40,455 bases of DNA from NCBI RefSeq assembly GCF_963678635.1, contig NW_026971559.1, forward strand, positions 1-40,455. Reading direction: 5' to 3'. Origin of the DNA: Symsagittifera roscoffensis. Taxonomy: Eukaryota; Xenacoelomorpha; Acoela; Convolutidae. The first letter of the stretch is position 1; the number at the start of each line of letters is the position of its first letter. The notes beneath the pieces were generated by a model. That model was given only the letters and a program-made list of their open reading frames with translations. It was not told where the DNA came from and searched no databases. This document shows positions 1-9,078 of the stretch, in pieces. A program made the translations under genes and the position numbers.

Positions 1-307
1 AAAGCTCTTCATTTTCTTTGTTTATTGTGACTCGCTCTGACTTTTTAATTATTTCCAGAATTTTTTTTGCTCGTTTAAGTTTGTTCTTGTCCTTGATTTG
101 TAATTGAAACGTAATAGGCTCAGTGGATGAAGCGTCATTAAGCTCAGTACTTGTTTCTAGCTCATTTCCCTCATCTTCAGTGAGAAGAAGAGCTTGTTTT
201 TGTTGATTGTTGTCTGCTGTAGCTTTGATAAAGGTTTCGCGGCTTAGTATAACTGGAGGATTAATTGTTGTTGTTGTTGCTTGCAGGGGTCTTAATCGAT
301 TCAAGTA
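1..307 (-). pseudogene. Conserved small protein of Polinton/adinto-like elements, C-terminus beyond window edge
   Basis: On the minus strand an open frame of about 102 codons runs from a stop just above 307 off the left edge. It has no ATG, so it is either the 3' part of a spliced gene or a decayed remnant. Visible: a Thr/Asn/Pro-rich N-terminal part with four consecutive Thr codons, an acidic middle (TEDEGNELETS), then a basic helix, KRAKKILEIIKKSERVTI, followed by an NKENEEL stretch before the edge. From memory of the families, a basic helix followed by such a short segment resembles a small uncharacterised protein found beside integrase, polymerase and capsid genes in Polinton/adintovirus-like elements. 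The function is unknown. The neighbouring GNVP gene lies upstream on the same strand, which fits one gene cluster. The family link is an inference and should be tested by a profile search. Confidence 0.4.
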
Positions 308-484
308 TTATAAATGCGGTTTTTTATGTTTGATTGAGCTGTCAAGCAAAATTTGCGCTGCATGTGGTTGTTCACTAATATAAATATGCTTCGGAAACAG
401 AACAAACTCGTGTGCTGTCAATTTTATGCTGTTTAATATTTGAAGCAAAATTAAAACATATGTCTGTTTAGATAAAAGCCTTGT

Positions 485-730
485 TTACTCAAAATAACTG
501 CTAATTTTTTTCTCGAGACTCGTTTTTGGATTGATTAGAATCTTATATGTTTCTTCGGAATTATTCAGATTTAGAATACTAACAGGCACATTACCGTTGA
601 CTACTTTGAGCAAGCATTCGCAAACGACTGATATAACTTGAGTATCTAATGATTTTCTAATAAAGCTCCGTAGTTGACTTGGATTCAATTCTTCCATTTC
701 CTGCAGAATAGATAATTTTTTTCCGTTCAT
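485..730 (-). CDS. Small GNVP-motif protein of a Polinton/adinto-like element
   Basis: This is an intact 81-codon minus-strand frame starting with ATG at 730. The core reads VCECLLKVVNGNVPVSILN, followed by a C-terminal segment ending SLEKKISSYFE. The 'CEC..x..V..GNVP' core with a Lys-rich tail resembles a short conserved protein carried by Polinton/adintovirus-like elements in many invertebrates, sometimes compared with adenoviral core or minor capsid proteins. Known homologues, as I recall them, usually continue into a Gly-rich tail that is absent here, so the copy may be truncated. It lies between the partial frame at 1-307 and the broken SPR-motif gene at 754-974, all on the same strand. 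The frame is intact, but its neighbours are broken, so it is probably not expressed as part of a working element. The family assignment is from motif recognition only. Confidence 0.45.
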   Translation of the reverse strand: MNGKKLSILQEMEELNPSQLRSFIRKSLDTQVISVVCECLLKVVNGNVPVSILNLNNSEETYKILINPKTSLEKKISSYFE

Positions 731-753
731 TTGTGATGGATGTTACTTCTGCC

Positions 754-974
754 TTATCTAATGGTTAATAGAAAATTGACGATCCAGTTGATGTTTAAAC
801 AGTATCTGAGACAATCTGATGTTTGGGGATCTAAATCTATTAATAGATGTCCAAAGCTGTTCTTGTAGCCAGTTCATACGATTGTGGTAAAAATTTAGGT
901 GCACTCAGTTGTCTTCCGAGGTGATCAAATTGCTGAAGATTACGAGGTGATTTGAATAAAATGACGTGAGATGT
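754..974 (-). pseudogene. Broken SPR-motif conserved protein, copy 1
   Basis: Read on the minus strand, one frame gives VILFKSPRNLQQFDHLGRQL and continues to codons for ALDIY before a stop near 855. After a one-step frame change, the reading LLIDLDPQTSDCLRYC continues to a stop at 754-756. The two pieces in this order (SPR..xQ..xLGRQL, Tyr/Ala-rich middle, LLIDLxPxTSDxLRY) resemble an uncharacterised conserved protein found in Polinton/adinto-like elements. The frame break shows that it is dead in this copy. It is downstream of the basic ORF at 1034-1285 and upstream of the GNVP gene. A second copy is at 1438-1640. The function of the family is unknown to me. Confidence 0.45.
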
Positions 975-1047
975 GTTCAAATCAAAAAATCGTTGACTTT
1001 GTTGGAAAAAACTATGTTTGAAATAAGTAACATTTAAGCCTTTGTGT
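775..1047. repeat. Direct repeat DR-1, left copy
   Basis: A block from attgacgatcc to tttgtgt matches 1438-1716 in the same orientation with only scattered substitutions and a few single-base indels. It contains most of the SPR-motif pseudogene. The two copies are about 660 bp apart and flank the basic ORF. Confidence 0.9.
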
Positions 1048-1285
1048 CTTCTTCTCGTTTGGTCTTCTGCGACTTCTTCTCGTTTGGTTTTTTGCGCTGA
1101 CCGTTCTCTTTCACAGTCATTCTGGTTTTGCGTCTCTCAATGTTTTTTGAGCTGGAACTTGTTGAGGAGGGTTTCTTGGGAGAAAGGAGGGCTGTAAATG
1201 TTGAAGGGGGATTTTGTGGAACCTCTGATTCTTTGCCTCTGGTGAGCTTGTTCCGTAGTCCTTGACTGAACCGCGACTTTGGCAT
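1034..1285 (-). CDS. Small basic Ser/Lys-rich hypothetical protein
   Basis: This is an 83-codon minus-strand ORF beginning MPKSRFSQGLRNKLTRGK. It is rich in Lys, Arg and Ser, with a Ser run (SSTSSSS), an ERRKTR cluster and a C-terminal Lys/Glu tract containing the near-duplicate words KKPNEKKSQKTKREED. The duplication is visible in the DNA as a repeated cttcttctcgtttggt word near 1055-1090. I recognise no domain. Basic, low-complexity proteins of this size would fit a DNA-binding or core protein of the surrounding element, but that is only positional inference. The ORF sits between two ~275-bp direct repeats, and its stop codon lies inside the first of them. It may also be the N-terminal part of the SPR-motif protein before a frame break. 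An overlapping frame on the same strand (1117-1356) looks like a shadow. Confidence 0.35.
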   Translation of the reverse strand: MPKSRFSQGLRNKLTRGKESEVPQNPPSTFTALLSPKKPSSTSSSSKNIERRKTRMTVKENGQRKKPNEKKSQKTKREEDTKA

Positions 1286-1437
1286 ACATGTTCATAACCA
1301 AAATGGTCGTCAAGTGTGAGAAAACTCAAAATCAGTATGAAAGCAGGGTTGTACAATTTTTTAGTTTGCTGTTGATATCATACAAAAAAACTGATGCCTT
1401 AATACCGGTTGGAACTTTATCAAGCGGTTGGAACTTT

Positions 1438-1640
1438 ATTGACGATCCAGTTGATGTTTGAACAGTATCTGAGACAGTCTGATGTTTGCGGATCTAAATC
1501 TATTAATAGATGTCCAAAGCTGTCCTTGTAGCCAGTTCATACGATTGTGGTAAAAATTTAGGTGCATTAATTGTCTTCCGAGGTGATCAAATTGCTGAAG
1601 ATTACGAGGTGATTTGAATAAAAATGACGTGAGATGTGTT
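1438..1640 (-). pseudogene. Broken SPR-motif conserved protein, copy 2
   Basis: This is the minus-strand counterpart of the 754-974 pseudogene, contained in the right direct repeat. The NLQQFDHLGRQL core is readable, but an extra T upstream shifts the SPR motif out of frame and an indel after GRQL shifts the following codons. The lesions differ from those of copy 1, so both copies have decayed at least partly independently after duplication, or one preserves older damage. No functional product is possible without splicing or frameshifting. Confidence 0.4.
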
Positions 1641-1716
1641 CAAATCAAAAGATCGCGACCATTGACTTTGTTGGAAAAAACTATGTTTGAAATAGGTAAC
1701 ATTCAAGCCTTTGTGT
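1438..1716. repeat. Direct repeat DR-1, right copy
   Basis: This is the second copy of the 775-1047 block. It carries an extra T in the 'gacgtcat' region, a few inserted bases and the indel ttaat for tgagt relative to the left copy. These break the reading frame differently from the left copy. Confidence 0.9.
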
Positions 1717-2448
1717 GTTCCTGCTGTTGCTAGTTTAACGATTTATTTATCATTGTATACTTCTTTGCATGAGTCATCAAACACTAACAGAAAGTTTTCA
1801 ATGGCTTCTCAAACGATCGAATCCATCGAATTTAACAAATTCTTTTTAAATTCTGCGAGCGTTTAACTCGTCCCTAAGTATAGGCTGAGTATCTTTTAAA
1901 AAAAATCATACTCTTCCAATTTTTGGATGAAAACTTCTCTCTTTCAATAATTTGAAAATTGATTCTGTTTTTTTTTCTGATCCCACAACTACTACAACTG
2001 CCATAAACAGTCTTGTCGACGTATCATTATATTTATTAATAACCTTGGGTTTGCTAGCACGTACCCAATTAAACCAGACAATAAGGAAAACCAAAGTGAT
2101 GTTTCTTCACAGCTTAGTTGCGTCAAAGAAAGTTTATAGATACAAAAGCTTAGTAAAATTAAAATTATAATCATTTGGGACATAAAAACTACTTTTGATC
2201 TGGGAACAGTGGCATCAAAACAAAGTTTCTAAGATTTTTGTTCGGTATTATTTCGATCATAAACAAACTCGGTAACTATTGTAGATAACTAACTGTTGCA
2301 TCAGGCTCATCATCTACTATTTCAGAAATTCACGTTCTCAATTTTCTTTTCTCCCTCTCTCTCACTATCTATCTATACCAACCGTTTCTTAATGAGGAGG
2401 AAAACTGTGTGGTAATGAAAGATATTATTTGTTTTTCTGATTAGTAAA
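1717..2448. other. AT-rich sequence without recognisable gene
   Basis: Short overlapping frames occur on both strands (for example 1906-2183), but they overlap each other, are low in complexity and show no motif. I see no repeat shared with the rest of the window. Confidence 0.5.
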
Positions 2449-2706
2449 TTATCTCGTATCGAGTATAACCAGTGTGAACATTAGTATTATTAATTTCATT
2501 GTCATACATTTCATTTCCACTACATAATTGGCTGGGACTTTCTTAGTTTTCACATGATTCATTATTTTCTTCACTGAGTTTTCTTTTACTAGTTGCTGAA
2601 CTTCATCAGGTAAATCACTGCTGCTGAGGTCCATTCGAACTCCGGGCTGACGTTTGGGTACTAAGACTAGCTTGGGAAGATAAACTCCTCGTTTTCTGGC
2701 TAACAT
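2449..2706 (-). CDS. Unassigned 85-residue ORF
   Basis: A minus-strand ORF beginning MLARKRGVYLPKLVLVPKRQ. The N-terminal half is basic and protein-like, followed by an acidic helix-like stretch (SSSDLPDEVQQLVKENSVKK). The last ~20 residues are hydrophobic and look like read-through into non-coding DNA, so the real end may be earlier, at a frame break or splice. It shares strand with the decayed element cluster at 1-1716 and could belong to it. I recognise no family. Confidence 0.3.
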   Translation of the reverse strand: MLARKRGVYLPKLVLVPKRQPGVRMDLSSSDLPDEVQQLVKENSVKKIMNHVKTKKVPANYVVEMKCMTMKLIILMFTLVILDTR

Positions 2707-2877
2707 TTTGAATAATTTGAATCGTTAAAAGTAGATGAATTGGTCAATCACCGGGAAAAACCTTCTGAAAGTAGTTAATTCTTCTTCACAGACAAACTGA
2801 TTTGTTTTTTTAGCTGCACCACTTGACCTCGGCAATCGATTCGTTCTACTCTTGTTAATGATTATTTGATGTCACTC

Positions 2878-3060
2878 TCAGGATTCATCCAAGCACATAC
2901 CACTGAGTTTGGAGATAGGTACGTCACCAACTTCGCTAGTCTCTCGCTGTTGCTCATTCTTCAGCCAATCAATAAACGCCTTGCTTTTATTCAAGGCGCA
3001 GTGATTCCCGGAGTGGTTATGATGTGAATATCTATTGGAAGCTGGATAATTTTTGAAATG
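2878..3060 (-). CDS. Unassigned 60-codon open frame without ATG
   Basis: A minus-strand open frame between stops, with no Met start. Its second half (NKSKAFIDWLKNEQQRETSE, then GDVPISKLSG) has balanced codon use and an amphipathic 'AFxxWL' helix, and the DNA is less AT-rich than its surroundings. Such helices occur at the N-terminus of tyrosine-recombinase-like transposon proteins, but the similarity is too weak to assign. It could be an exon or an element fragment. Confidence 0.25.
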   Translation of the reverse strand, partial: HFKNYPASNRYSHHNHSGNHCALNKSKAFIDWLKNEQQRETSEVGDVPISKLSGMCLDES

Positions 3061-3887
3061 TCAATTTTCAATTCTCGGGCAACCCAATGCATCAAGGTTC
3101 ACAATTTTTCGATCCAAATATTTTATCAGGAGATCAGCCTTTTTTTTCCTTTAGCGTAAAAAATGACGTTAGGAATTCTCAAAACAAAAGTTTGAATAAT
3201 CTGATTGAGATTTAAATATAAATAATCGCCGTTTTACCAGTGAATTCCGTGCAAGTTATTTGTCAAACAGTTGTATGCTTTTTGTTCAGATTTAGGAAGT
3301 GAATTGAAACTGGCTGGAGGTAGAAAAATAAGAAAGTTACTGTAATAAGAAATTGTATTGGCTAGTTCTTTTCAATCATAAAATTATTTTTTCTACAACG
3401 GAATCCTTCTCAGACTAGCACGACTGATCTTTCCTTCAATGTTCTAACAATTGATAGATAATTGGTTTTGTCAGTTTAACATATAAACAGAACGTAAAAC
3501 TACTCAAGTGACCAATGAGGCTGTTGTTACAATTCCAGGGTAGCATATAACAGTAGGTGGGAACTGTGCTAAAAACTTCGAGGACAAATCTCGCGGCATT
3601 GTGTAAAATTGCATGCAGTCGTAATTTTTTTGAATCATTCAGGTATTTGTCCAATGAAGAATTGTTTATGCCAATACGACCTCCTTATGGTGTAAGTTTT
3701 ATGGCAGCATCTTAGTTTATATCATTTTTACTAAAAAGAAAAACAGAAAATGCAGCTAGAAAATAATTACGGCGGTCAGAACTTTCCGTGTAGATTTTTT
3801 TCACAGTCAAATAAATCTCGTGATTGATTTCCAAGTCCGTTGAAGTAACTCTACGTTTTTCCAATTTCATTTGTTTTTTCGCAACAG
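3061..3887. other. Intergenic or intronic AT-rich sequence
   Basis: No convincing coding frame. The 3436-3654 minus-strand frame is of average composition with no motif. The last ~25 bases are pyrimidine-rich and form the acceptor of the candidate exon that follows. Confidence 0.4.
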
Positions 3888-3968
3888 CTCGCGGACCTGC
3901 TGAAGTTCAAGCCAGTGGAAGTGAAAGCGACCTTGCAGATACCATTTACTCAGTCCTATATCTCGGTG
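3888..3968 (+). CDS. Candidate internal exon
   Basis: A GC-richer 81-bp patch is bounded by a pyrimidine tract ending gcaacag (acceptor at 3887) and by a GTAGAT donor at 3969. Read in phase 0 it gives LADLLKFKPVEVKATLQIPF and seven further residues without a stop. It is phase-compatible with the membrane exon at 5634. A second open frame (RGPAEVQASGSESD...) also crosses the patch, so the frame is uncertain. The donor is weak. There is no recognisable domain. Confidence 0.28.
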
Positions 3969-4209
3969 GTAGATATTTAGATAGATCACTGGTAGTTTTT
4001 GAAATTTTGAAAGTTTCTCGTAACTAAGTCGAATCATTCGCTCCACCCCTTTCTCAATCATCATAGAGTCGAATCGAATGAGTAACACTAGGATCCCAGC
4101 ACTTTTTGGTCATAGTGGGCAAAGCGCTGGGAAAAATGCAAAATCCTTGCCCTTGGATCCGAGGCGGACCCCTATATTGGCGGACCACTAAAAATTGGGG
4201 GTCTTCAAC

Positions 4210-4361
4210 TGTAATCCGCCGTGGGTCTTTAGGTGGGGGGTCATTCCTAAGGGGGGTCAAAAAGGTCTCAAAACCTAAGTGAGGGGTCCTAAAAATTTAG
4301 GACCCCTCACTTAGGTTTTAAGACTTTTTTGACCCTCCCTTAGGACGCACGGCGGATTACA
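4210..4361. repeat. Near-perfect foldback element (MITE-like)
   Basis: The element begins tgtaatccgccgtg and ends with its reverse complement. The inner arms 4270-4290 and 4299-4319 are perfect 21-bp complements around an 8-base AT loop. The arms continue outward with a few mismatches and indels through the cctaagg and ggtcaaaaa words. The whole ~150 bp can fold into one hairpin. No coding frame in it is meaningful. Confidence 0.85.
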
Positions 4362-4564
4362 ATAATACTTACAACGACAGCTATCAGTTTTACAATTCAC
4401 AGGAGTAAATCAAAAACACTGCTCTGACAAAATTGCTGACAGCACGAGAAAACTCCCCAAGGTGATAATTAAGCCGAAAAAAAACAAAATCAGACAAATG
4501 AAAGTCCGACAATTCGAGTTCTCCCAAAAAAAATATCGATTTCATTCATACTGAAAAAAATCAA

Positions 4565-4620
4565 GGTCGGACCGGGACTCGAACCCTTAAAAAACAAAGG
4601 CTTCCGCGTTACCTATAAGC
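4565..4620 (-). pseudogene. tRNA-derived relic (SINE head or tRNA pseudogene)
   Basis: On the minus strand there is a perfect B-box-like GGTTCGAGTCC (4575-4585) with a GGG/CCC T-stem, followed by an acceptor-like cggtccgacc and a T-run. Upstream, an acgcggaagcc segment resembles the D-stem to anticodon-stem region. A proper A box and the 5' acceptor half are not visible, so this is a tRNA 3' half, as in a decayed tRNA gene or tRNA-derived SINE. Confidence 0.55.
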
Positions 4621-5333
4621 ATAGGTTCATTAATAAAGTAACCTCACAATTTGTAACTAATTTGCTAGAAAAATTGCTTGCCGGAAAAAGTTTAGCTCCC
4701 GAGTACAAAACACTAGCTCTCGCAAGTTTAATGTTATATTCGGAAAAAATCTGCTGAAACTTAAAAATTAGTGTTAATTTGCCTTCTTTCACTTTCACTG
4801 TTTTTTTACACATCCAAAACATGAAATTTTATCTCAAAGCTATTAAATAAACTGAACACTTTTACAAGACACGCGTACAGAGTTTACCTATCATATAAAT
4901 AAACGTTGACTTAAGGTCTCGTATTTTTTTGGAGTTTGACATATTGGAACACATTTAAATTTAGTTTGTTTTTGGTTCAGATCAAAAACAAATAATCATG
5001 TTAATACGTATATCAGAAAATTCATGTTATTTTACCTGAAAGAACAGATTTTAGAAATATCATATATGAGACGTTTTTTAAAGTAAGATTATACTAAAAG
5101 TAATTTTGTTTCAAAGTTATAAGCCTCTGAATTTTTTCCGATTAACAAAGTTAGCTCTCTGTGTGCAAATATTCAAATAACACAAGATAAGTGAAAGGTC
5201 CTAAAAATGGATTTGTTTTTTAAGGTGTCATTAAATTGAGATTTGTTTTATAAAGTTTTAATTGCATTGAAATTCAAATTTTATTCTGTTTATGTGGAAA
5301 ACAAATTTGCGCTACATGATGTGGCTTCTAAAA
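4621..5333. other. AT-rich sequence without recognisable gene
   Basis: No gene-like frame stands out. The 4613-4822 minus-strand frame has no motif and begins next to the tRNA relic. Confidence 0.4.
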
Positions 5334-5567
5334 AGGGGGATCTAAGGTTTTCTCGAAGGAGAATGGCTTATTTTGAAAAAATTGCCGAACTTTTTTGAGA
5401 TCCATCAAATTGATTAGCCCAAAGACATAAACAGACCCTGTTTCAGCCACATTTTCTGCGTCGCAGACAAAAATTTGAAAAAACATGTTCCGTAAGCAAA
5501 TTATAGAGTCAGTCAGTCAAAAATGGTTATCTCAAAACAGTACAACCCCCTTCTAAATCCGCCCCTG
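5334..5567. repeat. hAT-like MITE
   Basis: The right end, read on the minus strand, begins caggggcggatttagaaggg, a typical hAT-type terminal motif (CAGGGGCGGATYTAG). The left end reads agggggatctaagg, a degenerate match to the same motif in inverted orientation. The element is ~234 bp and non-coding. Target-site duplication was not established. Confidence 0.45.
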
Positions 5568-5633
5568 TTGGTGGTGATGAAATAACTAATAAGATAATGA
5601 TTGAAATGAAAACATTTTTTTCGTCTGGTTTAG

Positions 5634-5927
5634 ATATTTGGCATCATCGTTGCTCTCTGGTGTCAATATTTTTTGCCATGTTTTCTCATCTACTTCATTT
5701 ATCTCGATATTGTCGCGACTGCTGCGGACTACAGTAACAAAGACGATGCCTCATACTTTTTTTTCAACAATTTTGAGGACTGGGACATCATTCTTTATTC
5801 AAGTAGTGCAGTTTACGTACTTCTCGTACTAGTGCCGTTGCTTGTGTTCTGCAAAAAATTTAAGCAAACCAGGCATGTTTTCGTCAGAGAACTTTTCTTG
5901 AAATTTTTGATCACGTCAATTTTCTGA
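5634..5927 (+). CDS. Terminal exon of a multi-pass membrane protein
   Basis: A pyrimidine-rich tract ending tctggtttag gives a good 3' splice site at 5633, and the frame opens immediately after it. The ~97-residue segment begins IFGIIVALWCQYFLPCFLIY, a clear hydrophobic helix. A hydrophilic, acidic loop of about 30 residues follows (with NKDDAS and NFEDWD), then a second hydrophobic segment (YVLLVLVPLLVFC) and a basic tail (KKFKQTR), which suggests a cytosolic C-terminus. The frame ends with TGA at 5925-5927, and AATAAA occurs at 6040. There is no ATG in a useful place (only TTG and an out-of-frame ATG), so an exon is more likely than an independent gene. Two helices plus unseen upstream exons would fit a four-helix membrane protein, but I cannot name the family. 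The upstream exons may include 3888-3968, or they may lie elsewhere. Confidence 0.5.
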   Translation: MFGIIVALWCQYFLPCFLIYFIYLDIVATAADYSNKDDASYFFFNNFEDWDIILYSSSAVYVLLVLVPLLVFCKKFKQTRHVFVRELFLKFLITSIF

Positions 5928-6039
5928 TCAAAGGCATAAGGAAACCCAACACAAAAAGAACAGAAACAAAGCAAACTCATAAATCAAAGTTCAGTCTTGT
6001 TTAAAATAGTTTCATTATCGAATATCGGAGATCTCTGAA

Positions 6040-6045
6040 AATAAA
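6040..6045 (+). promoter_or_regulatory. Candidate polyadenylation signal AATAAA
   Basis: AATAAA lies about 113 bp after the stop of the membrane-protein exon, in a plausible 3' UTR. The motif is common in AT-rich DNA, so the assignment rests on position. Confidence 0.35.
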
Positions 6046-8304
6046 AACAGGTAAAACTACCGAAAACTCTCAAAAAAATACTGCACCTTTTGGGAAAGCT
6101 GAGAAAAGTAAAAGATAGCGGAAACTGAAAAACAATTTAAGAAAAACAATTTAAAATATACACTATCCTTGTCTAAAGGCAAGCAACTACAAGGTTTATT
6201 GAAAATTTATTTGTAGTTTTGTAAGTAAATTTTGAAGTACAAAAATACTACGGAAAAGAAAAGTTCAAGCTATGAAAATTGCTTCCAGAGCTACTATAAA
6301 TCTGAAGCAGCAGTACAAGTTCAAGCAGCTGAAATTGCCCAAGTGGCTTGGATTCATCATGGGAGGAACCAAATTCCTCAAAGCCCAATGAAGGCAAAGA
6401 ATGAAATATGGATGAAGACATTGAGATGGAGATATCAATGGAACTAATGACTAATGGATCTGTTTAACTATATCCCCCCTCGGGTAACTAGAAACGAAAA
6501 TCCCCCTAAAGAAATATACCAACAGTTAAGCATATGAGAATTTTATACCTAGTAACAAATCTTCCCCCTTTTGCAAAAGGGGTCAAAAGGGGATAGAGGT
6601 ACAGAAATCCGATTTAATGAAAGGAAAGTTGGCGTTATAGTCACATGTTGCTATTGCTATTGGTTCGACTATAAAAGAAACTTGATAGGATTGTGTTATT
6701 TATCTTACGAAAACAATCAAATTACTCAAAACTCAATTTTCTTATTTTGGCTGCGAGAATTCAGACATTCTCAATCATGGTTTCAAAAATAAATCAGTTT
6801 TTGTTCTCTACGAAGAGAGCGAAAAGGTAAGAAAAAATCTGATGTTTTTTTCTGCTTGAAAATCAGATATCCGTTTGAAAAACCAGTCGTATGAAATTAA
6901 TACGATGGATCCGATAAGCTAGTCTCACTTCAGTTTGGAACGATTTTGTTGTGCGAGATAATTCGCCACGCAAAGTAATTTGCGTTACGCTCTCAGTAAT
7001 ATGAATATATTCTTCAAAGCGCGCATAATTTAGTCCAGAACATGGCCAATTTGGCTATTTCCAAACCCAGAACTTTACAAAAAAAAAAGTACAATATTTT
7101 TATATATTTGAACTCAGGAGGTCAATATCTTCAATGAGTTATAAAAAACTTTTGTTGAAAACTATTATTTCGATCGGCGAAAGTTGATTGAATATAGAAA
7201 ACACACCGAGCAAAATATTCCGTTTTCTTCGAAAATCGGAACGAAAATCTGATTTGATCCACTGTTCAGTAGCTATTTCAAATTTCTGTTGGCTTCAAAC
7301 TTTTTTGACTTTCATTGTTTTCATCTCTTGTTGTTCCGATTTTCGTAAGGAGTTTTTGTGCCCGTGGTCTTTTTTGTTCTGCTGAAGACTTTTTTCAACT
7401 TCTTAACTAACAATTTTTGACGGTATTTTTTAATATCGTTCAAAAGGTATTGTTGTCTTGAGCTCAAGTGCAAAAAGATGTTTCACCTGTGATTATTTTT
7501 CGCAAAGTTATAGGGGTTTAAGGGTTGCCATTTTGACGAATTTGGGACAATTAACGCATGATTTAATACACGTTTTTAACGCGTAAGCGGAGATTTCATC
7601 CGTCTTAGAAATTGTTCCAAACTGGCTTAAAGAAGCTTATTTGCCGTAACTGATTTGTTATAGCAGCGAAATTTATCACTTTGTACTTTATATGGCGTGT
7701 AGGGGGATGATTTTGCAAAAATCTAAATAAAAAAATATAAAAATTTTTTTCTTACGTTAAATTTTTCATGTTAATGCTGCTCCATAGACATGAAAAGGCA
7801 GTCTAAATGTTCAGGGCTTCGCCCCAACACGAGCAGTCTTGTTCGTTTTGTGATAAAGTTTGTCTGTTGTACGTTATTCCCAAAATTCCTCTAAGACTTT
7901 GTTTGCATCCAGCTCTGACATAAAATATCAATATCGATGCTTGAATTATATCTGCTCACCTAGTCAAACTAGCTAATCTGAACCATTGAGGTAACATACT
8001 AATTTCAATCCTGAGTGCTAGTATTTTAGGATCAGAAGATATAACTTATGTGACCTGATTTTGCTCTTGAAATTTCTACCATATTTATCTGTTGATACTG
8101 TTGTACTCAAATTTAGAGTTCTTTGTAAAAAATATTTCAAAAAGAGTTTCAACAATGTTTTAATAGTTTGATTGTAAGAGCTGTTTTCTGCATCTTTTAT
8201 TGACTGTTAAAAATTTAATTTGCTTTCATAGTTTTTTTAGTATAACTAAAGTTTGCAATAGCCTTCCCTGGTACAAAAATTGCATAACATTTAACTAAAA
8301 ATGT
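6046..8304. other. Long AT-rich region with short symmetric motifs only
   Basis: No supported gene. A stretch at 6232-6447 is open in two frames with acceptable codon use (one frame holds LKLPKWLGFIMGGTKF), but it has no motif and no clear splice pair. A perfect 18-bp palindrome, CCCCTTTTGCAAAAGGGG, lies at 6565-6582. A 13-bp inverted pair (cgaaaatcggaac / gttccgattttcg) lies roughly 100 bp apart around 7232-7345. A GGGCTTCGCCC mini-hairpin lies near 7817. These are isolated and unexplained. Confidence 0.4.
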
Positions 8305-8312
8305 TTTCTTAA

Positions 8313-8392
8313 ATATGAGACCCATGAAAAAAAAGTAAATCCAAAACGAAGAGCCCAAATTTGTCTGCATAAACTACATCCATCTAGAGTTT
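8313..8392 (+). repeat. Left fragment of composite-repeat leader
   Basis: The sequence from atatgagacccatgaaaa through ctacatccatctagagttt matches the contiguous leaders at 14765-14845 and 22823-22903. Here the leader stops at 8392 and resumes at about 9899. Confidence 0.8.
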
Positions 8393-8821
8393 AGCCTGCT
8401 AAAAAGTTTGGTTGGGTAGGTTTGTATTCTTATACAAAAAGTTTTCTTAAAAGCCTTGCCAAATAGAAGCATGAAACACTTTTTTGCAATTGTATATGTG
8501 AGGTAACTGTTCTCAAACAAAATAATACTTGGCCTCACTCCTTTTTTAAAAATTAATTATATATTTTTTTGAAAACAAAATTGTGAAATCTAGTGGCCTC
8601 CGAATTTTATAACCTTGTAGACTAGCAATTTTAACACAAATAAGAGCCGGTTAATGAGGTGATTTGACGAACCACGCATAGCAGACCTACCGCCAAACTG
8701 AAAAGGGAATTAAGTGCTTAAAACAGGTTATGGTGTATACAAAATTCCTTGTTAAAGAACCTATAGCACGTGGTGTAGAAACATGAAGGCAAAAACATAA
8801 AATCCTTCAGATTCAAAACCA

Positions 8822-8957
8822 TAAATCAATCTTCAACCATGATATGAACTTAATGAAGATATTTGCACAAACTTTTTTTGCGTTCATAATAAGCAGAACG
8901 CAAAAAATGGGTGCAATTATTTTCATTAAGTTCATTTCGTGGTTGAAGATTGATTTA
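8822..8957. repeat. Foldback of ~63-bp arms
   Basis: 8822-8885 and 8896-8957 are reverse complements with a handful of mismatches, joined by a ~10-base loop. Because of the symmetry both strands contain almost the same short reading frame (FIKFISWLKIDL), which is a consequence of the palindrome and not evidence of a gene. Confidence 0.85.
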
Positions 8958-9078
8958 AGAATTCGGCTGTTTGATGGTTGGATCACCACTAAAAAAAATT
9001 TTGGCGTGTTTTCCAAAATTAACTTGAGTTTAATTTGATTAAGTTATAACCACCGCTCGACAGAACAAACAAAGTATT

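Noticed and set aside
1952-2183. Frames with Thr run and hydrophobic segments on both strands
   Set aside because: Mutually overlapping, low-complexity and unsupported by motifs or signals.
8813-9038. Overlapping genes on opposite strands at 8813-9016 and 8844-9038
   Set aside because: Explained by the 8822-8957 foldback; the shared peptide is forced by symmetry.
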